NCBI GenBank assembly: GCA_003142795.1
Contig: PLNN01000037.1
Coordinates: 7,680-52,426, forward strand
Length of the DNA: 44,747 nt
Direction: 5' to 3'
Origin: Candidatus Omnitrophota bacterium
GTDB taxonomy: Bacteria; Omnitrophota; Gorgyraeia; 2-01-FULL-45-10
Shown: positions 35,651 through 44,657 of the stretch, in pieces
Numbering within the stretch: position 1 is the stretch's first letter
How the letters are laid out: the number at the start of each line of letters is the position of its first letter
Position numbers and translations under genes: made by a program
Notes under the pieces: model-generated
Databases searched by the model: none
What the model was told of the DNA's origin: nothing
The model's input: the letters and a program-made list of their open reading frames with translations, nothing else

Positions 35651-37021
35651 ATGGATGTAAAAGGCAAAAAGATCACGGTTGTGGGACTGGGGAATAGCGG
35701 TGTCAATGCCGCTATCCTGCTCAATAGTGCCGGCGCTCGAGTATGGGCCACGGATTCTTCCGATACGCCTTCTACAAAAAATATGCGTAAGACCCTGGAG
35801 GCTAAAGGCATCAAGGTCGAGACAGGCAGCCATTCCGAAAGTTTCGTTAAAGACAGCTCCCTCGTTGTCTTGAGCCCCGGAGTTGAGGACAGTTCAGAGC
35901 CTGTCAGGTGGGCCAATAGGTTCAAAATACCGATGATCGGTGAGATGGAGCTGGGCTGCAGGTTCTGCAAGGGCAATATAATCGCCATTACCGGCACAAA
36001 TGGTAAGAGCACAGTCACTACTCTCATAGGTGAGCTCTTAAAGAGCGGCGGCAAGGACACTGTCGTATGCGGGAATATCGGCAATTCTTTGTGCGGGGAA
36101 ATAAGCCGTATAAATAAAAATACATGGGTTGTCCTTGAGGTGAGCTCTTTCCAGCTTGAAAGGATAGAGAATTTTAAACCGCGCATAGCGCTCATACTTA
36201 ATATCAGGGACGATCATATGGATAGATACTCAAAATTCAGCGATTATTTTAACGCGAAGCTGAAGATATTCTCCAATCAGGACGGGGATGATACGCTTAT
36301 CCTTAATTACGACGCAAAAGAATTGCGAGGCCTGGAAGGCAAGGCGCGATCAAAAATTCTATTTTACAGCAGGCTTAAAAAAGCGAAGGGCGCGTATCTG
36401 AAAGATCAAAAGGTATATTGCTTATCCGGCGGTGAAGAGAAAGAGATATGCGCTGTGAATGACATACCCCTTAAAGGCCTGCACAATGTCGAGAATGTGC
36501 TTGCATCTGTGCTTGCAGCAGCGGTAGCCGGTGCCGAGCCAGGCCCGATGAAAGATGTAATAAAGAAATTTAAAGGGCTGTCCCACAGGTTTGAGACGGT
36601 AGCCATCATTGACGGCGTCGATTATATCGACGATTCCAAAGGCACGACGGTCGATTCCACTTACAGGGCGCTTGAATCGTGCGCGAAACCGGTAGTGCTG
36701 ATAGCCGGCGGCAAAGATAAGCATAGCGATTACAGCGCGGTGAAAGATATCGTAAAGAGAAAAGTCAAAGAGCTCGTGCTTATAGGCGAAGCTTCCGGCG
36801 CAATAAGAAAAGCGATCGGTGGCGCTGTCGCTACTCATCAGGCAAAAGACATGTTCGATGCCGTAAGGCTTGCCAGGGGCCTGGCCCAAAAAGACGATAT
36901 AGTGCTGCTGTCGCCCATGTGTTCCAGCTTTGACATGTTCAGCTCTTACAAAGAACGCGGCGAAGTGTTTAAAAAAGCTGTCGATTGCATAAAGGGATCC
37001 TGCCAGAAGGTTAAGATATGA
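35651..37021 (+). CDS. murD: UDP-N-acetylmuramoylalanine--D-glutamate ligase
   Basis: MurD adds D-glutamate to UDP-MurNAc-L-Ala. The 456-aa protein has the N-terminal UDP-binding TVVGLGNSGVNAA, the ATP loop AITGTNGKST near 112-121, VLEVSSFQLERI, HNVENVLA, and DDSKGTTVDST at the domain junction. The end PMCSSFDMFSSYKERGEVFK is typical of MurD. It overlaps the ftsW start by 4 nt. Confidence 0.96.
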   Translation: MDVKGKKITVVGLGNSGVNAAILLNSAGARVWATDSSDTPSTKNMRKTLEAKGIKVETGSHSESFVKDSSLVVLSPGVEDSSEPVRWANRFKIPMIGEMELGCRFCKGNIIAITGTNGKSTVTTLIGELLKSGGKDTVVCGNIGNSLCGEISRINKNTWVVLEVSSFQLERIENFKPRIALILNIRDDHMDRYSKFSDYFNAKLKIFSNQDGDDTLILNYDAKELRGLEGKARSKILFYSRLKKAKGAYLKDQKVYCLSGGEEKEICAVNDIPLKGLHNVENVLASVLAAAVAGAEPGPMKDVIKKFKGLSHRFETVAIIDGVDYIDDSKGTTVDSTYRALESCAKPVVLIAGGKDKHSDYSAVKDIVKRKVKELVLIGEASGAIRKAIGGAVATHQAKDMFDAVRLARGLAQKDDIVLLSPMCSSFDMFSSYKERGEVFKKAVDCIKGSCQKVKI

Positions 37022-38121
37022 TAGAGATGCGCGGGGTGAGGAGCTCGTTATTCCTGATCGTCACCATCCTTGTAGCGGTCGGGATAGTGATGATATATTC
37101 CGCGAGCGCGATATATGCCGACTCTTCCATGGGAGACAGCCTATATTATTTAAAAAGGCATCTCATATATCTTGCGGCGGGGGTCATCATGATGTTATTC
37201 GCGATGGCAATGGATATAAACAGGCTGAAGCCGCTCGCGAAGCCGATAGTATTTGCCACGATATTTTTGCTATTGCTCGTGCTCGTTCCGCACATAGGGC
37301 GCGTGACTGCAGGCGCGCGCCGGTGGTTCAAATTCGGGCCGATCAATTTCCAGCCATCTGAATTTGCCAAGATCGCGATCATCATATATATGGCAGATCT
37401 CGCGTCGAGAAAAGGGGCTGCGATGAAAAGTTTTATTCACGGTTACCTGCCGGCGGCCATTATTCTCGGCGCCGTTGTCGGGCTGGTGCTCCTGGAGCCC
37501 GACCTGGGCACGGCCATAACGATCTGTTTTATAGTCTTTATAATGTTGTTTGCCGGAGGCGCGAGGGTAACGTATATATGGGCGTCGCTGTTGGCCAGCA
37601 TCCCGGTATTGTACCTGCTTTTATTCAGGGTTTCTTACAGGCGTAAGCGCATGATGGCTTTCCTGAACCCATGGGCCGATAGGCGCGGGACAGGCTTTCA
37701 GATAATCCAGTCTTTTGTGGCCCTCGGGTCCGGCGGCGTGTTAGGCGTCGGCCTGGGACAATCGCGGCAAAAATTGTTTTACCTGCCGGCGTCTCACACA
37801 GATTTCATATTTTCGATAATCGGCGAAGAGCTGGGTTTTATAGGGACGGCATCCATAGTCATATTGTTCGGATTATTCGTGTGGCAGGGGATGAAGATAG
37901 TTTTCAGGGCCGCGAGCACGTTCGAGAGGCTTGTTAGTCTGGGCATAGTCTCATTGGTAGCGCTTGAGGCGATCATCAATATCGGCGTTACTGCGGGAGC
38001 GCTTCCTACGAAAGGATTGCCGCTTCCGTTCATAAGTTACGGCGGCAGCGGGCTGATATTTCATTTAATGGCGATAGGCTTTTTGCTGAACATCGCCAAG
38101 AATTGCGAGACGTGCCAATGA
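37018..38121 (+). CDS. ftsW: Septal peptidoglycan glycosyltransferase FtsW (SEDS family)
   Basis: The 367-aa polytopic SEDS protein has GPINFQPSEFAKIAI, VLLEPDLGTA (with the catalytic Asp), the periplasmic PWADRRGTGFQIIQSFVALGSGG, and PASHTDFIFSIIGEELGF. GLPLPFISYGGSG is near the end. It polymerises lipid II with FtsI. Context between murD and murG fits FtsW rather than RodA, whose motifs are almost the same. Its stop overlaps the murG ATG by 4 nt. Confidence 0.95.
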   Translation: MIEMRGVRSSLFLIVTILVAVGIVMIYSASAIYADSSMGDSLYYLKRHLIYLAAGVIMMLFAMAMDINRLKPLAKPIVFATIFLLLLVLVPHIGRVTAGARRWFKFGPINFQPSEFAKIAIIIYMADLASRKGAAMKSFIHGYLPAAIILGAVVGLVLLEPDLGTAITICFIVFIMLFAGGARVTYIWASLLASIPVLYLLLFRVSYRRKRMMAFLNPWADRRGTGFQIIQSFVALGSGGVLGVGLGQSRQKLFYLPASHTDFIFSIIGEELGFIGTASIVILFGLFVWQGMKIVFRAASTFERLVSLGIVSLVALEAIINIGVTAGALPTKGLPLPFISYGGSGLIFHLMAIGFLLNIAKNCETCQ

Positions 38122-39233
38122 AAAGCGGAGCGAGAGTATTGATAGCTGCCGGCGGATCGGGTGGGCACATATTCCCGGCCATAGCGCTTGCGAATGCCCT
38201 GAAGTCCGGGAAAGCAGGCGAGGTGAGATTTGTCGGGAGCAATAAAGCGCTCGATAGAAGAATATTCGACAAGGAGAGCTTTCGCTACTACCTCCTGTCC
38301 GCTAATAAATTGCCGTACAAGGCATCATCAGGCCTTATCATATTTTTTGCAAAGCTGTTGCTAGATATCGTAAAGGCATTTTTCATAATAGTTTCTTACA
38401 GGCCCGGCGCGGTAGTGGGTTTCGGAGGCTATGTATCCTTTCCTGTAGTTTTTGTTTCGCACATTTTCAGGATACCGTGTGTGGTGCACGAGCAGAACGT
38501 CGTTCCCGGCAGGGCCAATAAATTTTTATTTAAGTATGCGAAAAGAATAGCGATCACTTTTGAAGAAACGAGAAAATTCCTCGCGCCTGCCGATATAAGC
38601 AAGGCAGTTTTGACCGGGAACCCGATAAGGCGGGAGATGTTCAAGGATGACCGGTCTTCCGGGATAACGAGATTCGGCCTTGATAAAAACAAATTTACGG
38701 TGCTTGTTATCGGCGGAAGCCAGGGCGCTCATTTTCTGAACAAGACTTTTGTGCAGGCAGTATCTTTATTGGACGAGAAACTGCGTTCGACGATGCAGGT
38801 GATACACCTGACGGGGGTAAAAGATTACGAATCGATGATGCGGTCGTATCAGCGGCTGGGGCCGTTCGAGCACAGGGTGCATTCATTCGTGGACAGGATG
38901 GAAGAGGCTTACAGCGCTTCGGACCTCATAGTAACGCGCTCCGGCGCATCTGCCTTATTCGAGATAGCCTTCTTCGGCCGCCCCATGATACTCGTTCCGT
39001 ACCCGTTCGCGGCAAGCCACCAGACAGAGAATGCGCGTGTATTCTCTAGAAAGGGCGCGGCGATAGAGATAGACGAAGGATCCCTGACGCCCGGCCTTTT
39101 CAAAGAGACGCTGACGGGCCTCTTAAATAATAGCAGCCGGCTGAAGAAACTCTCCGAAGAGGTAAGGCTCTTCAGTGCGCCGGAGGCATCGGAAAAGCTG
39201 GCAAGAGAGGTATTGGACCTTGAAGAAATATAA
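38118..39233 (+). CDS. murG: Lipid II synthase (UDP-GlcNAc--lipid I GlcNAc transferase)
   Basis: MurG adds GlcNAc to lipid I on the inner face of the membrane. The GT-B protein has VLIAAGGSGGHIFPAIALA, VVGFGGYVSFPVV, HEQNVVPGRANK, VIGGSQGAHFLN and SDLIVTRSGASALFE, the five MurG landmarks. ATG 38118 (ATGA overlap with ftsW) gives 371 aa; the ORF track begins at TTG 38103, which adds five residues with no better ribosome-binding site. Its end overlaps the probable murC start. Confidence 0.95.
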   Translation: MKSGARVLIAAGGSGGHIFPAIALANALKSGKAGEVRFVGSNKALDRRIFDKESFRYYLLSANKLPYKASSGLIIFFAKLLLDIVKAFFIIVSYRPGAVVGFGGYVSFPVVFVSHIFRIPCVVHEQNVVPGRANKFLFKYAKRIAITFEETRKFLAPADISKAVLTGNPIRREMFKDDRSSGITRFGLDKNKFTVLVIGGSQGAHFLNKTFVQAVSLLDEKLRSTMQVIHLTGVKDYESMMRSYQRLGPFEHRVHSFVDRMEEAYSASDLIVTRSGASALFEIAFFGRPMILVPYPFAASHQTENARVFSRKGAAIEIDEGSLTPGLFKETLTGLLNNSSRLKKLSEEVRLFSAPEASEKLAREVLDLEEI

Positions 39234-41526
39234 TTCTATACTCGATAAAAAAAATATCCATTTTGTGGGCGTCGGCGGCATAGGGATGAGCGCTATAGCG
39301 CGCCTGCTTCTGGAGATGGGATATAATGTATCGGGTTCCGACGTGGAGTCGAACAATCTTACCGAGGCCTTAAGGTCGATGGGAGGCAGTATCTTTGAGG
39401 GGCACCGGTCGACAAATCTCTTGAAAGGCGCGGATGTCCTGGTCTATTCATCGTCGATATCCAAAAATAACCCGGAACTGAAAGAAGCGCGCAGGAGGAA
39501 TATAAGGATAGCTCACAGGGCCGAAGTGCTGGCCGATCTTTTCAATAAAAAGAAAGGGATAGCCGTTACAGGCACTCACGGGAAGACGACGACCACGTCC
39601 CTGATATCAGTGATGCTGAAAAATCTGGGCCTCGATCCCACGGTAGCCATCGGCGGGGAGGTCGATCATTTCCGCGGGAATTCGTCTCTCGGCAAGAGCC
39701 CGTATTTTGTGGCGGAGGCCGACGAGAGCGACAGCTCATTCCTTTATTTTAAACCTTATTATGCGGTAATAACCAATATCGAAGCCGAGCACCTGGACCA
39801 TTATTGCAGTTTGAATGATATAGAGAAGTCGTTCAACGCGTTCATCGGAAATGTTAAAAAAGGCGGCACTGTATTTTACAACGCGGATGATCCGATAACG
39901 CGAAAGATCATGGCAGATTTTCACGGGAAGCGCGCAAGCTTTGGCATGTCCGGGAAAGCGGATATATATCCGCGCGGCATAAAGATGGACGGGTTTAACA
40001 CGTCCTTTAAATGCGTCTATAAGAATAAAATGCTTGGGACCGTTAAGCTCAACATACCGGGCAATCATAATGTCATGAATGCGCTTGCGGCGATCCTCGT
40101 CGGATTGAATATGGAATTGAAGTTCAAAGAGATCAAGGATGCGATAAAAGATTTCACCGGCGCCAAGAGAAGATTCCAGTTAAGGGCTGACGCCGGCGGT
40201 GTCATGCTGATCGACGATTATGCCCATCATCCTACGGAGATAAAGGCTGTCCTCAAAGCATGTCGTAACTGGAAAAATAGGCGCCTTATAGTAGTGTTCC
40301 AGCCGCATCGTTATACCAGGACGAAGTTCCTGGCCGATGATTTCGGGAAGTGTTTTGACCTGGCGGATAAGCTGATATTGACGGATATATATGCGGCAAG
40401 CGAAAAACCGATCAAAGACGTCTCTATCAGGACTATTTATGATAAGGTCATGGCAAGCGGCCTTCGCGATGTCGAAATTATCCATAAAGACGATATCCCT
40501 GACCGGGTAATGGATATTACAAAAAGCGGGGATATGATAGTCGTTATGGGGGCCGGGGATATCAAGAAGGTGTCGGACAAGCTTTGTGAAAAACTTAAAG
40601 GAACGCGATCCGCAAAAAAAGATTATATAGAAGATCTGAAAAAAATGGTAAAGGGGAAGGTAAGGATAAATGAAAAATTATCCGCCCATACCTCTTTCAG
40701 GATAGGCGGTCCGGCCGATGTGTGGGTGGAGCCCGCAAACGCCTCCGATCTAAAAAAAGTCCTCGCATTCGTAAGAGAGCGCAGAATACCTTTTTTTATA
40801 ATAGGCAACGGCTCGAATCTTCTTGTGAACGATTGTGGATACAGGGGGGTCATGATCAGTCTCGCGTCGCCGTTTTTTAAAAAAATGAATTTGAAAGACC
40901 GGACCATAATTGTCGGTGGAGGCTATAGCCTTCCGCGGCTTGTGCGGGAAGCCTGTGAAAGATCTTTAAGCGGTCTCGAGTCGATGGTCGGCATCCCCGG
41001 TACCGTAGGAGGGTCGATCTACATGAATGCCGGCGGATATACAAATCCTATATTTAAGAATATGGACGATCTGGTCACGGCGCTCAAAGTCATGGATTAC
41101 AGCGGCAATATGAAAACGCTTAAAAAAGAGGAGATAGGTTTCGGATACAGGTTCTCCGATCTTGACGGTTATGTCATATTGGAAGCTAGCTTAAAGCTCG
41201 ATAAGGGAGATAGGGAGACTTTATTATCCAGCATCTCGCAGTTTTTAAAGATGAAAAAGGATAAGCAGGTGCTGGATATGCCAAGCGCCGGGTGCCTATT
41301 CAAAAATCCGCCGAATTTTCAGTTCACATGCGGACAGATGATCGACATGCTGGGCCTGAAAGGAAAACGTATCGGCGGCGCAGAGGTTTCGGAAAAACAC
41401 GCCAATTTTATAATAAATAGAGACAACGCGACGTGTAAAGATATCCTTGCGATGATAGATTTTATCAAAAACAAAGTTAAGGAAAATTACGACGTGACGT
41501 TAGGCCTGGAGGTAAAAATAATTTGA
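39220..41526 (+). CDS. murC-murB: Fused MurC-MurB: UDP-MurNAc--L-alanine ligase / UDP-N-acetylenolpyruvoylglucosamine reductase
   Basis: One uninterrupted frame encodes two enzymes. Residues 1 to about 455 are MurC: GVGGIGMSAIARLL, ATP loop AVTGTHGKTTTT, EADESDSSFL, DDYAHHPTEIKA and QPHRYTRT. About 20 linker residues lead to MurB: SFRIGGPADVWVEP, GNGSNLLVNDCGY, GIPGTVGGSIYMNAGGY and GAEVSEKHANFI. The product links UDP-MurNAc formation to the first peptide addition. The reductase motif reads SAGCLFKNP, with Cys where E. coli MurB has the proton-donor Ser229. TTG 39220 has GAGAGG 10 bases upstream and overlaps murG by 14 nt; the ORF track's GTG 39175 adds a 15-residue tail unlike MurC. Confidence 0.95.
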   Translation: MKKYNSILDKKNIHFVGVGGIGMSAIARLLLEMGYNVSGSDVESNNLTEALRSMGGSIFEGHRSTNLLKGADVLVYSSSISKNNPELKEARRRNIRIAHRAEVLADLFNKKKGIAVTGTHGKTTTTSLISVMLKNLGLDPTVAIGGEVDHFRGNSSLGKSPYFVAEADESDSSFLYFKPYYAVITNIEAEHLDHYCSLNDIEKSFNAFIGNVKKGGTVFYNADDPITRKIMADFHGKRASFGMSGKADIYPRGIKMDGFNTSFKCVYKNKMLGTVKLNIPGNHNVMNALAAILVGLNMELKFKEIKDAIKDFTGAKRRFQLRADAGGVMLIDDYAHHPTEIKAVLKACRNWKNRRLIVVFQPHRYTRTKFLADDFGKCFDLADKLILTDIYAASEKPIKDVSIRTIYDKVMASGLRDVEIIHKDDIPDRVMDITKSGDMIVVMGAGDIKKVSDKLCEKLKGTRSAKKDYIEDLKKMVKGKVRINEKLSAHTSFRIGGPADVWVEPANASDLKKVLAFVRERRIPFFIIGNGSNLLVNDCGYRGVMISLASPFFKKMNLKDRTIIVGGGYSLPRLVREACERSLSGLESMVGIPGTVGGSIYMNAGGYTNPIFKNMDDLVTALKVMDYSGNMKTLKKEEIGFGYRFSDLDGYVILEASLKLDKGDRETLLSSISQFLKMKKDKQVLDMPSAGCLFKNPPNFQFTCGQMIDMLGLKGKRIGGAEVSEKHANFIINRDNATCKDILAMIDFIKNKVKENYDVTLGLEVKII

Positions 41527-42440
41527 AAACAGCAAGCTTCGGGAAGGTCGGAGTGCTGGCCGGCGGCCCGTCTAACGAGAGAGATATAAGTCTCAAATCC
41601 GGCAAGGCCGTTTACAACGCACTTATCAGTGAAGGTATTGATGCTATTTTTATCGACGTTTATGACAATATTCATGATATAATCAAAAACAATAAAATAG
41701 ACGTTGCGTTCATTGCGCTGCACGGTCGTTTCGGCGAAGACGGCACCGTTCAAAGGATACTGGAAAGCGCGGGCATACCATATACCGGATCCGGTCCGAA
41801 TGCGTCGAGAATAGCCCTGGATAAGATCGCGTCTAAAGAGATCTTTAAAACGAAGAATATCCCGACGCCCGAGTACGTCGTTCTTGAAAAAACTGATTTT
41901 AGCATAAAGGATACCGCAGGTCTCGGCCTGCCGTTAGTGGTGAAGCCGCAATTCGAAGGCTCATCCATAGGCCTTTCTGTGGTAAAAGAAGAGAAAGACC
42001 TCAAGTGGGCGATCGATAAAGCGTTCGAATTCGGGCCGAAGGCGCTCTTGGAAAAATATATTGAAGGAAGAGAGCTGACGGTGGGGATACTGGACGATAA
42101 AGCGCTCCCGGTTATCGAAATAGTGCCGAAAGGCCGTGTTTACGACTATAAGGCAAAATACATCGACCCCAATACTCAATATCTGGTCCCCGCGCCTATA
42201 AATGAAGACGCTTTTGTCCGGGCGAAAGAACTCGGCCTGAAGGCTCATGCAGGTCTGGGATGCCGGGGTTTTTCGAGGGTCGATATGATGATGGACAAGG
42301 ACGGCAATATCTTTGTCCTGGAAGTGAATACTATTCCCGGCATGACCGAACGAAGCCTTCTTCCGAAGGCGGCCTCAGCAATAGGGTTGAATTTCAGCAA
42401 GCTTTGTATTAAACTTATCGAGAACGCGCTTAAACATTAA
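41523..42440 (+). CDS. ddl: D-alanine--D-alanine ligase
   Basis: Ddl makes the D-Ala-D-Ala used by MurF. The 305-aa ATP-grasp protein opens VGVLAGGPSNERDISLKSG and has ALHGRFGEDGTVQRILE, PYTGSGPNASRIALDK, LVVKPQFEGSSIGLS, and EKYIEGRELTVGIL. VLEVNTIPGMT carries metal ligands. TTG start overlapping the murC-murB stop by 4 nt. The length and the ddlB-like position in the dcw cluster match E. coli DdlB. Confidence 0.96.
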   Translation: MKTASFGKVGVLAGGPSNERDISLKSGKAVYNALISEGIDAIFIDVYDNIHDIIKNNKIDVAFIALHGRFGEDGTVQRILESAGIPYTGSGPNASRIALDKIASKEIFKTKNIPTPEYVVLEKTDFSIKDTAGLGLPLVVKPQFEGSSIGLSVVKEEKDLKWAIDKAFEFGPKALLEKYIEGRELTVGILDDKALPVIEIVPKGRVYDYKAKYIDPNTQYLVPAPINEDAFVRAKELGLKAHAGLGCRGFSRVDMMMDKDGNIFVLEVNTIPGMTERSLLPKAASAIGLNFSKLCIKLIENALKH

Positions 42441-42457
42441 ACAGAAGACGCGGAGTA

Positions 42458-43261
42458 ATGATGGCAAGACAGAAAAAAATAAAAAATATAAAATTCCCGG
42501 CGGCGATCAAAGATATGAAAGAAGCTTTTGTTAAAAGGCTAATCAATCTCATCGTTATTATAATATTTTTGGCCGTCTCTTTTCTCCTGGCGAAAGCCTA
42601 TCTCTACAGTTCCGATTATTTCAGACTGAGAAGCGTGGAGACAAAAGAAGCCTTTCTGGACCATAGATCGATTCTCATGATAAACAGCACTATCCTTAAT
42701 CAATACAAAGGAAAGAACGTATTTACCATAAATCTTAAATATATAGCCGCCGGACTTTGGCGCGCTTATCCTGACGCGAAAGATATCGTTGCAAAGATAG
42801 TCCTGCCGGACAAAATAATCGTGAATATGAAATTCAGGAAACCCGTCGCGCTTGTTAAAGGCGAAAAGCTTTATCCTATAGACGAAGAAGGGTTTGTCCT
42901 GCCAAGCGTTGATCCTGCGGCGCTCTCGAACCTTCCGCTCATAGACGGGGTCAGTATCAAATATGATGAGAGGCGCGGCAAAAAAAGTTCTTCGCGGAAC
43001 TTGCAGCTGGCGCTGGAGCTCCTGCGTGATATAAAAGAGTCCAGGTTCGCTATGGAGCACGCGGTAGGCAGCATAAACGCGCAGGACGGCAGGAATCTGG
43101 TATTCTACCTTAGGAGCGGGACGGAAATCCGCGTCGGATATGAGGATTTTATGGAAAGGCTCGAGACCTTAAGGCGCACATTGAAGGACCCGAGACTTGT
43201 TTTGGACAGAGTGGAATATATAGACCTGCGTTTTGGCGACGCTGTGATAGGTCCTAAATAA
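42458..43261 (+). CDS. ftsQ: Cell division protein FtsQ/DivIB
   Basis: The 267-aa protein has a basic cytoplasmic N-terminus (about 1-30), one membrane helix (about 31-52, INLIVIIIFLAVSFLLAKAY), and a POTRA domain (DYFRLRSVETKEAFLDHRS to KIIVNMKFRKPVALVK). A beta domain ends GTEIRVGYEDFMERLETLR then RVEYIDLRFGDAVIGPK. FtsQ joins FtsL and FtsB to regulate FtsWI. The GGAG ribosome-binding site is 6 bases before the ATG. The position between ddl and ftsA is canonical. Confidence 0.9.
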   Translation: MMARQKKIKNIKFPAAIKDMKEAFVKRLINLIVIIIFLAVSFLLAKAYLYSSDYFRLRSVETKEAFLDHRSILMINSTILNQYKGKNVFTINLKYIAAGLWRAYPDAKDIVAKIVLPDKIIVNMKFRKPVALVKGEKLYPIDEEGFVLPSVDPAALSNLPLIDGVSIKYDERRGKKSSSRNLQLALELLRDIKESRFAMEHAVGSINAQDGRNLVFYLRSGTEIRVGYEDFMERLETLRRTLKDPRLVLDRVEYIDLRFGDAVIGPK

Positions 43262-43271
43262 GAGGTGTGAA

Positions 43272-44327
43272 TTGAAAAGGGCGACCATAATAACGGGTTT
43301 AGACATAGGCTCGTCGAAAGTTTCTGCCGTTGCGGCTGAGATCATGAAAGACGGCGGATTTACTATCCTGTCTCAGATCACTCAAGGTTCAAAAGGGATC
43401 TCTAAAGGATCGATCGTAAGCCTCAATGATGCCGTGGCGTCAGCCTCGGCCGTATTGGCAAAGCTTCATGAAAAAACATCCAGGGGCGCGGGCGATATAT
43501 ACGTCAGTATAAGCGGGGAGACGGTGAAGGGCGCCATATCCACAGGGATGATACCGTTGTCGCTGCGCGGCCGCGAGATAACCAGATCGGACATGGATAG
43601 ATGCGCTAATGTAGCGGGGACCATCCATCTTCCTTTTGACAGGGAGATAATACACAGGATCGTCCAGCGATATTCGGTAGATGACAAACCGTGGATAAAA
43701 ACACCTCTCGGGCTTTACGGTTCCAGGCTGGCGTGCGAAGTATATGTCATAACCGCCGATGCGAACCATATGCAGAATATCTATAAATGTATAAATAACG
43801 CGGGGTACGACCTGAAAGAGATCGTCTTTGCCGGCATGGCGGACGGCGCAGCGCTTTTGGACAAAGATGATAAAGGATCGCGCGTGCTTTTGCTCGATAT
43901 GGGAGCGTCGCTTACGGAAGTGTGCGTATTTTTAGAGGGAATATTGAGCGATCTGGAAATAGTCCCGATCGGCGCCGACAATATAAAAGATAATTTCAGG
44001 GATAGCGAGCAATTCGCCGGGTTGCTTTCGAAGATCAGCGCGAAGCGCCAAGCTTTTAATGTGAGCTCGGTGATCCTGACCGGCGGCGCGGCATTCATAG
44101 ATTCTCTGGTCGAGTTCATAGAAGAGAAGCTGTCCTGCAAAGTAAGCGTAGGTGTCACGAAGGATATAAAGGGCGATATATCGAGCATAGACAGCGTAAG
44201 GGTTACCACAGCCATCGGATTGGTCAAATACGCCTGCGAGAATCGCGCTCAAAAGTCCCGCGAGGCAAAGAACATTCCCCAGCGCATCTCCAGTGCGGTC
44301 GTGGAGCTATTCAATAATTACTTCTAG
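43272..44327 (+). CDS. ftsA: Cell division protein FtsA
   Basis: FtsA is the actin-like protein that anchors FtsZ to the membrane. The 351-aa sequence has phosphate-1 ITGLDIGSSKVSAVAAE, the SHS2/1C region (DIYVSISGETVKG), phosphate-2 LLLDMGASLTEVCVF and adenosine VILTGGAAFID. It ends VVELFNNYF, a short amphipathic helix suited to membrane targeting. It is shorter than the 420-aa E. coli protein, with a reduced second half. TTG start with GAGGTG upstream. The expected ftsZ does not follow within 420 bases; a palindromic repeat region does. Confidence 0.93.
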   Translation: MKRATIITGLDIGSSKVSAVAAEIMKDGGFTILSQITQGSKGISKGSIVSLNDAVASASAVLAKLHEKTSRGAGDIYVSISGETVKGAISTGMIPLSLRGREITRSDMDRCANVAGTIHLPFDREIIHRIVQRYSVDDKPWIKTPLGLYGSRLACEVYVITADANHMQNIYKCINNAGYDLKEIVFAGMADGAALLDKDDKGSRVLLLDMGASLTEVCVFLEGILSDLEIVPIGADNIKDNFRDSEQFAGLLSKISAKRQAFNVSSVILTGGAAFIDSLVEFIEEKLSCKVSVGVTKDIKGDISSIDSVRVTTAIGLVKYACENRAQKSREAKNIPQRISSAVVELFNNYF

Positions 44328-44394
44328 TGAAATTTTTTTGCCTTTCCCATAAACGGCCGCCAGGCCAGGGGCAACGCCAGATTTTGCCCCCCAT

Positions 44395-44624
44395 AAATTT
44401 TTACGGGTCCTGTCTCGGTGTGCCTTTCGGCGCTTATTTGGCCGAAGCGGGTTTACAATCTCGTGGGTAAAGCTAGGCGCGTATCTATGTGCCGCAGGAT
44501 TGCAGGACTTCCAGCGCCTCATAACCCGGTTAGCTTATATCGCAATCCTATGCGTGCGGCACCCCATCCGCTTCGGCCTTGTTTTTGCGCCTCAAGGCAT
44601 CACCTTCGCCACCCGTAAAAATTT
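44395..44624. repeat. Long imperfect palindrome B1 (230 nt)
   Basis: Outer arms AAATTTTTACGGG/CCCGTAAAAATTT are perfect (13 bp). Then come GGTGTGCCTT/AAGGCATCACC, GGCGC/GCGCC and GGCCGAAGCGG/CCGCTTCGGCC (11 bp). Inside, GTGCCGCAGGATTGC pairs with GCAATCCT and TGCGGCAC further on. AAGCTA..GGCGC can instead pair with GCGCC..TAGCTT, crossing the former. A GGGGCAA/TTGCCCC hairpin at 44368-44390 precedes it and may end the ftsA transcript. No convincing gene is seen in 44328-44747. Confidence 0.82.
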
Positions 44625-44657
44625 CCATCTTGCTCAGTAAAATTTTTCGCTTTCTCG

